This document shows, in pieces, positions 55,517 to 63,174 of a stretch of 64,000 bases of DNA (position 1 is its first letter; each line of letters starts with the position of its first letter). Source of the DNA: Campylobacter gracilis (GTDB lineage Bacteria; Campylobacterota; Campylobacteria; Campylobacterales; Campylobacteraceae); contig NZ_CP012196.1 in assembly GCF_001190745.1 (NCBI RefSeq), positions 248,001-312,000 of the forward strand, given 5' to 3'. A program made the position numbers and the translations under genes. The notes beneath the pieces are model-generated. The model saw only the letters and a program-made list of their open reading frames with translations, had not been told where the DNA came from and did no database searches.

Positions 55517-56386
55517 ATGGCTAAATTTAAAGAAATTTTATCCGATATCAACGAATTAATAGTTTTTAAACACTCGGTTTTCGCGCTGCCGTTTATCTTT
55601 ACGGCGATGATTACTGCGAGCAAGCTGCAAAACGGCTCGGTATGGTTCGGCTGGAAGCTACTTTTTTTAGGAATTTTATGCGCGGTAAGCGCAAGAAGCT
55701 TCGCAATGGCTCTAAATCGCTACTTGGACGAAGATATCGACCGCGCCAATCCGCGTTGCGCTTCGCGCCCCAGCGTGGACGGACGGATCGGACGCGGGAA
55801 TTTGCTGCTTTTCATCATCGCAAACGCGGTGGTTTTCATAGCGATTTCGGCGCTTATAAATCCTTTGGCGCTTAAGCTTTCGATGCCGATTTTAGCGGCA
55901 TTGGGCGGGTATTCATATTTTAAGCGCTTTAGCGAGACCGCGCATTTAATGCTAGGCTTTTGCTTAGGGCTTGCGCCGATTGCGGGAGCGATCGCCGTTA
56001 GCGGCACAATTCCGCTATGGTCGGTGCTGCTGTGCTTTGGAGTAGTATTTTGGGTAGGCGGCTTTGACGTGCTGTATTCGCTTCAAGATATGGAATTTGA
56101 CCGCACGGCAGGGCTTTACAGCATCCCTGCGCTTTACGGCAAGGAAGCTTCGATGTTTATCTCTAAAATTTTTCACGCCGTGGCGGTGCTTTTTTGGCTG
56201 CTGTTTTGCGCGGCGGCAAATTTAGGCTTTTTTGCCTATCTTGGCGTGGCTGCGTGCGCGACGATCCTGTACTTTGAGCATAGGATCGTACGTAGTGATT
56301 TTAGTAAGATCGATCGCGCGTTTTTTACGCTCAACGGCTACTTGGGCATTGCGTTTTTCGCTTTTATTTTTGTAAATTTATTTTAA
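55517..56386 (+). CDS. mqnP: UbiA-family prenyltransferase, probably MqnP of menaquinone synthesis
   Basis: 289 residues from ATG 55517 (AAGGGG upstream). Eight or so membrane segments. The two Asp-rich motifs are NRYLDEDIDRANPRCASRPS and YSLQDMEFDRTAGLYSIP. Since MqnA is encoded in this window, the futalosine pathway is present and this is the likely menaquinone prenyltransferase; UbiA for ubiquinone is not expected in this group. Confidence 0.82.
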   Translation: MAKFKEILSDINELIVFKHSVFALPFIFTAMITASKLQNGSVWFGWKLLFLGILCAVSARSFAMALNRYLDEDIDRANPRCASRPSVDGRIGRGNLLLFIIANAVVFIAISALINPLALKLSMPILAALGGYSYFKRFSETAHLMLGFCLGLAPIAGAIAVSGTIPLWSVLLCFGVVFWVGGFDVLYSLQDMEFDRTAGLYSIPALYGKEASMFISKIFHAVAVLFWLLFCAAANLGFFAYLGVAACATILYFEHRIVRSDFSKIDRAFFTLNGYLGIAFFAFIFVNLF

Positions 56387-56395
56387 GGAACCCCT

Positions 56396-56755
56396 ATGGA
56401 TCTTAACACTATCATCATTTTAGGACTTTGCGTCGTTATATTTTTGATGTTTTTCGTCATATATTTTAAGGATAAGCAAGCGGATAAAAAATTCGAGCGA
56501 TTCGATCAGGTGCTGACCGACGCTATGCAGGAAAATTATCTGCTTAAAAAGAAGGTCGAGGAGCTAAAAGAGATGATCGATTCGGGCGGCAAAGTCGCTC
56601 CCAATATCGATATAAACGCGATTGCCGACGTAATCGACGAGACGATAGAACAAAGACTAGACGTAGTGCCTACGATGATCGACGAGCGGGTAGAAAAGCA
56701 GATCAGACCACTTCTGGATCAGCTTAAAGAGCTCATCGGCTCGGTAAGAAAATAG
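56396..56755 (+). CDS. Small membrane-anchored coiled-coil protein
   Basis: 119 residues: an N-terminal membrane helix (TIIILGLCVVIFLMFFVIYF), then charged helices with coiled-coil character (FDQVLTDAMQENYLLKKKVEELKEMI). No enzymatic motif. Gap of 9 bases after the prenyltransferase; a ribosome site AAGGA is present. Similar small proteins occur in C. jejuni; function unknown. Confidence 0.8.
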   Translation: MDLNTIIILGLCVVIFLMFFVIYFKDKQADKKFERFDQVLTDAMQENYLLKKKVEELKEMIDSGGKVAPNIDINAIADVIDETIEQRLDVVPTMIDERVEKQIRPLLDQLKELIGSVRK

Positions 56756-56802
56756 CCGGAGCAATATAAAAATAAAATTTTGCAAAATCGCTTTGTTTTT
56801 TA

Positions 56803-56808
56803 TATAAT
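56803..56808 (+). promoter_or_regulatory. Probable -10 box (TATAAT) for moaA
   Basis: Perfect TATAAT 28 bases before the moaA ATG, preceded by T-rich sequence; the leader then holds AAGGC before the start. Confidence 0.55.
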
Positions 56809-56835
56809 CGCCACAAATTGATATTAAGGCAAAAT

Positions 56836-57801
56836 ATGCTAATTGATAAATTTGGACGGACGATCGATTATTTACGCATTTCGGTTACGCAGCGGTGTAA
56901 TTTCAGATGTAGATATTGCATGCCTGCTACGCCGTTTAACTGGGTGCCGCGTGAGAATATTTTAAGCTTTGAGGAGATGTTTTTATTCGTCAAGGTTGCG
57001 ATCGACGGCGGCGTGAAAAAGATCCGCATAACCGGCGGCGAACCGCTGGTGCGAAAGGGGATCGAAGATTTTATAAAGATGATCGCGGATTACGCCCCAG
57101 GTATCGATCTTGCGCTTACTACCAACGGATATTATCTCAAAAACTACGCGCGCGCCTTGAAAAACGCAGGGCTAAAGCGTATCAATATGTCGCTTGACTC
57201 TCTGCGTCCGGAGCGGGCTAAATTTATAGCTCAGCGCGGCGTGCTTTATAACGTCTTAGAAGGCCTTGACGCCGCGCTTGAAGCGGGATTAAAAGTCAAG
57301 CTAAACACCGTCGCGCTAAAAGGCATCAACGACGACGAGCTTATTTATTTGCTGGAATTTGCCCGCGAGAAGGATTGTCAGATCCGCTTCATAGAATTTA
57401 TGGAAAACACCCATGCCGGCGATCTTACAGGTTTAAAATCAAACGAAATTTTAGATATTTTAAGGCGTAAATTTATCTTTACCGCTCTGCCGAAATCGCA
57501 AAGCTCGCCCGCGTCGCTTTACGCGCTCGGGGACGGCTACACCTTCGGCATAATCGATCCGCACAAGCACGATTTTTGCGAGAGCTGCAACCGTATCAGA
57601 CTAAGTGCCGAGGGGCTTTTGATCCCTTGTCTTTACTTCGAGGACGCACTAAGTATCAAAAAGGCGGTCAAAGAGGGCGACATCGCCGCAGCCGCCGAAA
57701 TTTTGGCTAAAATTTTAGCGAATAAGCCCGAAAAAAATCGCTGGCAGACGGACGCTTCGAATGAAATTTCAAGTCGCGCATTTTACGAGACGGGCGGATG
57801 A
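56836..57801 (+). CDS. moaA: GTP 3',8-cyclase MoaA
   Basis: 321 residues from ATG 56836. Radical SAM cluster CX3CX2C in [11 protein letters not shown]; the second 4Fe-4S cluster uses [24 protein letters not shown] follows the first cluster. First step of molybdopterin synthesis. Overlaps queE by 4 bases. The moaA-queE-queD order is that of C. jejuni. Confidence 0.95.
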   Translation: MLIDKFGRTIDYLRISVTQRCNFRCRYCMPATPFNWVPRENILSFEEMFLFVKVAIDGGVKKIRITGGEPLVRKGIEDFIKMIADYAPGIDLALTTNGYYLKNYARALKNAGLKRINMSLDSLRPERAKFIAQRGVLYNVLEGLDAALEAGLKVKLNTVALKGINDDELIYLLEFAREKDCQIRFIEFMENTHAGDLTGLKSNEILDILRRKFIFTALPKSQSSPASLYALGDGYTFGIIDPHKHDFCESCNRIRLSAEGLLIPCLYFEDALSIKKAVKEGDIAAAAEILAKILANKPEKNRWQTDASNEISSRAFYETGG

Positions 57802-58763
57802 GGCTCGTAGAGAGCTTTTTAAGTATCCAAGGCGAGGGCAAATACGCAGGCAGGCTCGCGTTTTTCTTTCGCTTTGCGGGCTGCAATCTGCGCTGTGCGG
57901 GCTTCGGCGGTGAGCGCGTTTCGCCAAAGACCGGCGAGATCTTGCGCGGTTGCGATACGATCCGCGCGGTTTTTACAAATCACTTCGAGCACGAAGAAAT
58001 TTTAAATCTAGCGCAGCTTTTGAATAAAATTTCAAATTTATCAGGTTCGTCCTGTTTCGCACCTGCTTGCTCTGCACCGGGTTTTTGCGCCGCCGAGTCT
58101 TTTTTTGAAAGCGATACGTTAAATTCCGCCGCCGCACAAACGCCTCCCCGTCCAAACGGTAGCGCAAAAAATTCTTTAAATTTAAAGAGCGAAAATTCTT
58201 TAAATTTCGCGGCGCAAAATTCTTCAAATTTAAATCCGCAAAGCTCCGCATCGCCTCAGAGCGCTAAGCTTCATCAAAAGCCGATCATCATTATCACCGG
58301 CGGCGAACCGATGTTACATCACAAGGAGGCGCTATTTTACGAGTTCATCTGCGAGCTGCTAGCACGCGGATACGAAGTGCATTTTGAGACCAACGGCACG
58401 ATTTTAGTGGATTTTGAAAAATTCCCCGCCTACAAAAGCTCCGTCTTTGCGGTCTCGCCTAAGCTTTCAAACTCCGCCGAGCCGCGCGAACGCAGGTTAA
58501 ACTTCGCCGCGCTGCGAAATTTAAAACAAAATGCGAAGGATAGTTTTTACAAGTTCGTCATCTCGCCCGAGTTTGACGCGCAGCCCGAGATCAGAGAAAT
58601 TTTAGCGGCGTGCGAGAGCGAGGTTTATTGCATGCCGCGCGGCGCAGATCGTCGCGAGCTGGAAAGCGGCGCGCAATTTTGCGTGGATTTTTGCCTAAAA
58701 AACGGCTATAATTACTCCGATCGCCTGCACATTAGAATTTGGGGCGAGAAGGACGGGGTATGA
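57798..58763 (+). CDS. queE: 7-carboxy-7-deazaguanine synthase with a repetitive insertion
   Basis: 321 residues. [20 protein letters not shown] is the QueE opening, with [11 protein letters not shown] and HFETNGTI. The cluster motif is not the usual CX3CX2C: CNLRC is followed by 18 residues and then GCDTIRAVF, so the third Cys is displaced, as I recall for C. jejuni. Residues 75-157 form an extra segment of low complexity, containing octapeptide units ([24 protein letters not shown]). Queuosine precursor synthesis. Overlaps moaA and queD by 4 bases. Confidence 0.9.
   Translation: MRLVESFLSIQGEGKYAGRLAFFFRFAGCNLRCAGFGGERVSPKTGEILRGCDTIRAVFTNHFEHEEILNLAQLLNKISNLSGSSCFAPACSAPGFCAAESFFESDTLNSAAAQTPPRPNGSAKNSLNLKSENSLNFAAQNSSNLNPQSSASPQSAKLHQKPIIIITGGEPMLHHKEALFYEFICELLARGYEVHFETNGTILVDFEKFPAYKSSVFAVSPKLSNSAEPRERRLNFAALRNLKQNAKDSFYKFVISPEFDAQPEIREILAACESEVYCMPRGADRRELESGAQFCVDFCLKNGYNYSDRLHIRIWGEKDGV
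58164..58236 (+). repeat. Three 24-base tandem units within queE
   Basis: Three imperfect copies of a 24-base unit, centred on AAAATTCTTTAAATTT, encode [16 protein letters not shown] and QNSSNLNP. Each unit has two RAATTY words. Confidence 0.7.
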
Positions 58764-59341
58764 TAATCAGGAAATTATACGAATTTGAAAACGCTCACAT
58801 CGTGCGCCTGTGCGGCTCGAAGCGGTGCCGCACGAGCATCCACGGCCACTCCTACAGATGCGAAATTTTACTTAGTTCAAATTTTTTGGATGAAGCGGGG
58901 ATGGTGTATGACTTCGGTTACATGAAGCTCGGTATCCGCGAGCTTATCGATAGTTTCGACCACGCTACGACGATCTATGCGCGCGACGATGCGAGCTATA
59001 TTGCGGATCTGAAAAAACACAGCGCGCGCTGGGTACAGATACCGCTAAATCCGAGCGCGGAGCAGTTTTGTAGAATTTTTTTCGTTCTAATTGACCGACT
59101 TTTGAGCCTAACTCAGATGCAAAACGGCGAGCGCGAAGTAAAGCTTCACAGCGTCATCGTGCACGAAACCGCGACCGGCTACGCGCAGTGCTTCCGCGAG
59201 GACGCCTACAACGCGCAGATGGGCGAGATCGCGCTGGAAGAGATAGAATTCTCGCCCGCCGTGCGCGAGGAGTGGAAGCAGCCGGAGCTTTGGCAAAAGC
59301 TTCTGTGCGGCGAAAAAATCATCTATCCAAAGGATTGCTGA
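58760..59341 (+). CDS. queD: 6-carboxytetrahydropterin synthase
   Basis: 193 residues from ATG 58760 (ATGA overlap with queE). FENAHIV and IHGHSYRCEI hold the zinc-binding His, and HETATGYAQC the C-terminal catalytic region. Longer than E. coli QueD (about 120 residues), which fits the Campylobacter form. Makes the substrate of QueE. The next gene's ATG overlaps the stop by one base. Confidence 0.9.
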   Translation: MIIRKLYEFENAHIVRLCGSKRCRTSIHGHSYRCEILLSSNFLDEAGMVYDFGYMKLGIRELIDSFDHATTIYARDDASYIADLKKHSARWVQIPLNPSAEQFCRIFFVLIDRLLSLTQMQNGEREVKLHSVIVHETATGYAQCFREDAYNAQMGEIALEEIEFSPAVREEWKQPELWQKLLCGEKIIYPKDC

Positions 59342-59562
59342 TGAGAAATTTCTTTAAATTTGGCGCGGGGTTTATGCGCGTTTTTGTCGCGTGCGCGATT
59401 TTCGTCTGCGCGCTTGCTTTGGGCGGTTGCGATGATGAGAAAAAGGACACCTTGCAAAAGCCGCCGGTAGATAGCGAGGTGCCGAAGGACGTACCCATCG
59501 CGCCTAGCGAGCCTAAAGTCGATATAAACGCCGATATGCTGCCGCTTCCGGTGACCGAATAG
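59341..59562 (+). CDS. Small lipoprotein
   Basis: 73 residues with a signal and lipobox (FVCALALGGCDD; the Cys follows Gly-Gly). The mature part is 43 residues, acidic and Pro-rich (VPKDVPIAPSEPKVD). Translationally coupled to queD. In C. jejuni a lipoprotein gene also follows queD. Function unknown. Confidence 0.75.
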   Translation: MRNFFKFGAGFMRVFVACAIFVCALALGGCDDEKKDTLQKPPVDSEVPKDVPIAPSEPKVDINADMLPLPVTE

Positions 59563-59939
59563 GACGGAGCGTTGAAAAATCGGCGGCTAAATTTGAAAAT
59601 TTTTAAAATTTGCGTTGTTTGTATGCGGCGCGTAAGCGCGATTTTAATATCTTTTTTGCCCGTGCGATCTGTGCAGAAAAATTTTAAATTTTATAAAACT
59701 CTAACTGCGAAATTTCATTCTTGGCGCAAGAAATACGGCGCGAAACCAGAGTTGAGAGAGCGCGCGGTAAATTTTGACGCAACAAATAGCCGTGGCTGCT
59801 TTGGATGGTTTTTAAAATTTCAAAGGCGCGGAGCCGATTTGCTTTATCTCACACCGAAAAAATTTGTGTTGAAATTTGATCGTTTCGGCTCTAGCCGCGC
59901 AAAATTTTATCCTGCAAATTTAACCTCTCGGCGGAAGTG
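59563..59939. other. Intergenic, RAATTY-rich
   Basis: Packed with AAATTT/AAATTTTA words. A plus-strand frame of 122 codons from a TTG at 59572 (after GGAC/GGAG) is open up to 59940, but its product is highly basic, has no family, and reflects the AT repeats; I leave it uncalled with perhaps one chance in five of being real. Confidence 0.4.
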
Positions 59940-60422
59940 ATGGATTATCTGTATCAAAGCGCCCTGGGTTTTCATAAGTTTTTCGCGCTAGCTACGGCGA
60001 TTTTAACGATAATTTATCTGATTTTTACCCAGCTTAAGATCGATGCGGCGGCGGAATTTTGCTCGCGCGGCAAGGCTTTAAATTCTGCCGCCTCCGCGCC
60101 GCAAGCTGGGAATTTAAAGCAAAAAAGCAGATCGGGGCTTAGATTTCTTAGGCGCATCAGGCTGTTTTTGCCGATCTATTATTCGTGCATCGCGGCGCTG
60201 ATAATCAGCGGAAGCGTGATGCTGCCGGTACTACGCTTTGATCTGAGCTTTAGAATTTATTTCATGGCGGCTGCAACGCTAGCGATGATCATACTTAGCG
60301 CGGCGTCGTACAAGCGGCTAAAAATCGCGTATCTGAGTCAAAACTTTGCGCCGTATCAGCGCAAAATGCGAGTGATTTTGGGGCTAAGCTTAGCGATAAT
60401 TTTGATAGCGAGTGTTATTTGA
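59940..60422 (+). CDS. Four-helix membrane protein (possible Cj0157-like), with a short insertion
   Basis: 160 residues from ATG 59940. Four hydrophobic segments (about residues 8-31, 76-96, 101-123 and 141-158). A hydrophilic loop at about residues 39-67 (ending KQKSRSG) contains ALNSAASAPQAGN; its DNA has three RAATTY words. The His in the first helix (GFHKFFA) and overall size resemble small CopD/DUF-type membrane proteins. Overlaps the rsmE start region by one base. Function unknown. Confidence 0.72.
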   Translation: MDYLYQSALGFHKFFALATAILTIIYLIFTQLKIDAAAEFCSRGKALNSAASAPQAGNLKQKSRSGLRFLRRIRLFLPIYYSCIAALIISGSVMLPVLRFDLSFRIYFMAAATLAMIILSAASYKRLKIAYLSQNFAPYQRKMRVILGLSLAIILIASVI

Positions 60423-61078
60423 TGGTATATTTTTACGATAAGCTTGCAGGCGAACAGAGCCTAGTTTTGCAGAATGATCAGTTTTTACACCTAAAGGTCA
60501 GGCGAGCAAGGGCGGGCGAGCGCATAGACGTGCGAAATCTTGAGGACGGGGCGAGTTATCTATATGAGATCGTCGAAATTTCGCGCAAAGGCGCGGCTCT
60601 GAATTTAGTTTTTAAAAGCTCGGTTTTTACGCCGAGCCACGATTTTTGCGTCGCTTGGGCGGTCGTCGAGAGCGCCGTGATCGAAAAGAGCCTGCCTGCG
60701 CTAAACGAGATGGGCGTCGGGCGGCTTGTTTTGGTCTATGCCGATCTGTCGCAGAAAAACGTGCGGCTCGATCCGCAGAGGATGGAGCGGATTTTGATCA
60801 ACTCGTCTCAACAATGCGGGCGAAATTCCATCATGCAGATCGAGGTCTTAAGCGGCTCGGACGAGCTAGCGCAAAGATATGAAAACGTAAGCCTGATCGA
60901 TTTTGGCGGCAAGAACATCGACATTTTCGGCGGTGACGAGATTGCGTTCGTAGGCCCCGAGGGCGGGTTTTCGCCGCGCGAAAGGGAGAAATTTAAAAAC
61001 GCCTATGCGCTTAATAGCCCTTATATTTTGCGCTCAAACACCGCGCTGATCGCAACTTGCGCGAAGTTGATGTTTTAA
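60422..61078 (+). CDS. rsmE: 16S rRNA m3U1498 methyltransferase
   Basis: 218 residues from ATG 60422. SPOUT-fold methyltransferase: the SAM loop is FVGPEGGFSPREREKF and the end YILRSNTALIATCAKLMF. An N-terminal PUA-like domain precedes it. Overlaps the upstream stop by one base. Confidence 0.93.
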   Translation: MVYFYDKLAGEQSLVLQNDQFLHLKVRRARAGERIDVRNLEDGASYLYEIVEISRKGAALNLVFKSSVFTPSHDFCVAWAVVESAVIEKSLPALNEMGVGRLVLVYADLSQKNVRLDPQRMERILINSSQQCGRNSIMQIEVLSGSDELAQRYENVSLIDFGGKNIDIFGGDEIAFVGPEGGFSPREREKFKNAYALNSPYILRSNTALIATCAKLMF

Positions 61079-61087
61079 ACGCTCGGC

Positions 61088-61101
61088 AAATTTTAAAATT
61101 T
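61088..61101. repeat. AAATTTTAAAATTT palindrome after rsmE
   Basis: Same 14-base palindrome as at 553, 31481, 37157 and 37191, ten bases after the rsmE stop codon. Confidence 0.55.
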
Positions 61102-61380
61102 AAAAAGATCGCGCGCTTTAAATTTTGGAATTTAAAATTTACTCTGCGCGATCCGCTATGTTTATAGACGGCTTAACGTGCGACGCGTATTTGCCGAAGC
61201 GTATCTTTATGCGCTGTATTTTGCACGCCGCAGCACGCCGCGGTGAAATAAAATTTTACTCGCAAAACGGGCTAAATTTTAAAATTTTCGCGTCCAAAAA
61301 GCATGTTCAAAAAGTAAATTCGCGCTTTGCCCAGAGTTTTTTTAAAACCCTTTAAATTTGCTTTTTAGATAAAAAAGTTG

Positions 61381-61386
61381 TATAAT
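61381..61386 (+). promoter_or_regulatory. Probable sigma70 -10 box (TATAAT, extended TTG) for rpmE
   Basis: TTGTATAAT 35-40 bases before the rpmE ATG, after a T/A-rich upstream stretch; AAAAGGA lies before the ATG. Confidence 0.6.
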
Positions 61387-61420
61387 CATTGCCTTTTAAA
61401 ATCATCAAAAAGGATCAAAA

Positions 61421-61621
61421 ATGAAAAAAGATATCCATCCAAACTTTGTCGAAACGACCGTTACCTGCGCTTGCGGAAACACTTTTAAAACGCGCTCGAA
61501 CAAGGCCGAGATCCGCGTCGATATCTGCTCCAATTGCCATCCGTTTTTCACCGGCAGCGAGAAGATCGTAGATAGCGCGGGCCGCGTCGAGAAATTTAAG
61601 CAAAAATACGGAATGAAATAG
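61421..61621 (+). CDS. rpmE: 50S ribosomal protein L31
   Basis: 66 residues. [11 protein letters not shown] and [11 protein letters not shown] provide the four Cys/His zinc ligands of the zinc-containing (C+) L31 type. AAAAGGA precedes the ATG. rsmI starts on the very next base after the TAG. Confidence 0.96.
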   Translation: MKKDIHPNFVETTVTCACGNTFKTRSNKAEIRVDICSNCHPFFTGSEKIVDSAGRVEKFKQKYGMK

Positions 61622-62437
61622 TTGCTATATCTCATTCCTACGCCGATAGGAAATTTAAGCGATATCTCGAGCCGCGCGCTTGAGGTATTGCAAAGCTGCG
61701 AAATCCTAATCTGCGAGGATACGAGGGTTTCAAAAAAACTTCTAAACTTATTATCCGATAAATTTCAAATTTCATTTAAAATTTCACAGTTTTACTCTCT
61801 GCACACGCACAATGAAGCGGAGTTTTTCGCGAGCTTTAATCCGGCGCTTCTGCGCGAAAAAGCTTGCGCATACGTAAGCGACGCCGGCATGCCTTGCATC
61901 AGCGATCCTGGAATTGCGCTCGTAAAATTTGCGCAGCGAAGCGGCGTGCCTTACGAGGTGCTTAGCGGCGCAAACGCTCTGCTGCTCGCAGCCGCCGCAA
62001 GCGGGCTGGTGGAGAAAGAATTTAGCTTTTTAGGCTTTTTGAATAATGATGGCGCGCAGCGAAAAGCTCAGATCCTAAATTTAATGCAAAGCCCCTATCC
62101 GTGCGTGCTTTACGAATCTCCCAAGCGCGTGGTAAAGCTAATAGAGCAGATCGCGGGGATCGACGCGAAACGCAAAATTTTTGCGATCAAAGAAGCTACA
62201 AAAAAATTTGAAACAAAATTTTTTGGTAGTGCCGCAGAGGTCTTGCTAGAGCTAAAAAGCGCAAATTTAAACGGCGAATGGTGCGTCGTGATTGACGGCG
62301 CAGGCGAGAAAAGCTTTGAAAAAATCACGCAGGAAGATATTCTCTCGCTTGAGATCGCGCCGAAAATAAAAGCGAAACTGCTCTCAAAAATAAACGGCGA
62401 ACCCGCCAAAGAAATATATAAAAATTTGATACGCTAA
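61622..62437 (+). CDS. rsmI: 16S rRNA 2'-O-ribose C1402 methyltransferase
   Basis: 271 residues from a TTG directly abutting the rpmE stop; homology begins at once (LLYLIPTPIGNLSDIS). CEDTRVSKKLL and SDAGMPCISDPG are the SAM-site motifs. The ribosome site would lie inside rpmE, suggesting coupled translation. Confidence 0.93.
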   Translation: MLYLIPTPIGNLSDISSRALEVLQSCEILICEDTRVSKKLLNLLSDKFQISFKISQFYSLHTHNEAEFFASFNPALLREKACAYVSDAGMPCISDPGIALVKFAQRSGVPYEVLSGANALLLAAAASGLVEKEFSFLGFLNNDGAQRKAQILNLMQSPYPCVLYESPKRVVKLIEQIAGIDAKRKIFAIKEATKKFETKFFGSAAEVLLELKSANLNGEWCVVIDGAGEKSFEKITQEDILSLEIAPKIKAKLLSKINGEPAKEIYKNLIR

Positions 62438-62460
62438 GTCATATTTTAACCGTTTTTCGC

Positions 62461-62466
62461 TAAAAT
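62461..62466 (+). promoter_or_regulatory. Possible -10 box (TAAAAT) close to the rlmB start
   Basis: TAAAAT ends six bases before the rlmB ATG. If used, transcription would begin at or next to the ATG, giving a leaderless message; no ribosome site is visible upstream of this ATG. Confidence 0.35.
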
Positions 62467-62472
62467 CCCAAA

Positions 62473-63174
62473 ATGATTATTTACGGCAAGCAGCTGTTTT
62501 TGCACCTTTTAAATCGGCATCCGCAGAAATTTATCCGCATCATCCTTGCAAAGGAGTGCGAGAAAGAAATTTTTAAAAAGATCGCCGCGACCGGCGTAAA
62601 AATCGAGCGCGCCGATGCGAAAAAAGCTCAAGCCCTCGCTCGCGGCGGCAACCATCAAGGCTTTTTAGCCGAGGTGGAGGAGTTTAGCTTCGGCGATCTA
62701 GCCAGCGTCAAAGACGATAAATTCGTGCCGATCCTTTATGGGCTTACCGATGTCGGAAACATCGGCGCGATAATGCGCAGCGCCTATGCTTTGGGCGCGG
62801 ACAGCGTGATCGTCGTCGCAAATAATCTAAATATGGCAGGCGTAGTGCGCGCAAGTTCGGGCGCGGCGTATGAGCTAAACGTCGTTAAGGCCGCAGACGG
62901 GCTTAGCGTGCTAAACGAGCTTAAACAAAGCGGCTTTGAAATTTACGCCGCGAGTGCTGGCGGGACGAGCTTTAAGGAGTTAGAGCTCGGCGCGAAAAAT
63001 GCACTCGTAATGGGAAACGAAGAAGAGGGGATACCCGCTAGGGCACTTAAAAAATGCGACTGCGCGGTATCGATAAAGATGCGCGAAGGCTGGGATTCGC
63101 TTAACGTAAGCGCGGCATTTGCGATATTATGCGATGGAATTTTAAATGGAAGAAATAAAAGAGAAGCTAAATAA
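62473..63174 (+). CDS. rlmB: TrmH-family RNA 2'-O-methyltransferase (RlmB type)
   Basis: 233 residues, SPOUT family. An N-terminal substrate-binding domain starts MIIYGKQLFLHLL; the catalytic motifs are TDVGNIGAIMRSAYALGAD, VMGNEEEGIP and REGWDSLNVSAAFAIL. In RlmB this domain methylates G2251 of 23S rRNA; the exact target here is inferred. Overlaps the next gene by 29 bases. Confidence 0.9.
   Translation: MIIYGKQLFLHLLNRHPQKFIRIILAKECEKEIFKKIAATGVKIERADAKKAQALARGGNHQGFLAEVEEFSFGDLASVKDDKFVPILYGLTDVGNIGAIMRSAYALGADSVIVVANNLNMAGVVRASSGAAYELNVVKAADGLSVLNELKQSGFEIYAASAGGTSFKELELGAKNALVMGNEEEGIPARALKKCDCAVSIKMREGWDSLNVSAAFAILCDGILNGRNKREAK

Larger units (their letters stand above)
61079..61420. 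other. Intergenic before rpmE, RAATTY-rich
   Basis: No gene is visible in 342 bases; a 76-codon plus-strand frame at 61125-61355 is basic and matches nothing. AAATTTTAAAATTT lies at 61088-61101 and several more AAATTT words follow. The rpmE promoter is at the right end. Confidence 0.45.

Noticed and set aside
59572-59940. 122-codon frame after the small lipoprotein
   Set aside because: Basic, Phe/Lys/Arg-rich product caused by AAATTT repeats, no homology that I recognise, TTG start; not called.
61125-61355. 76-codon frame between rsmE and rpmE
   Set aside because: No ribosome site, no family, basic composition from AT repeats.
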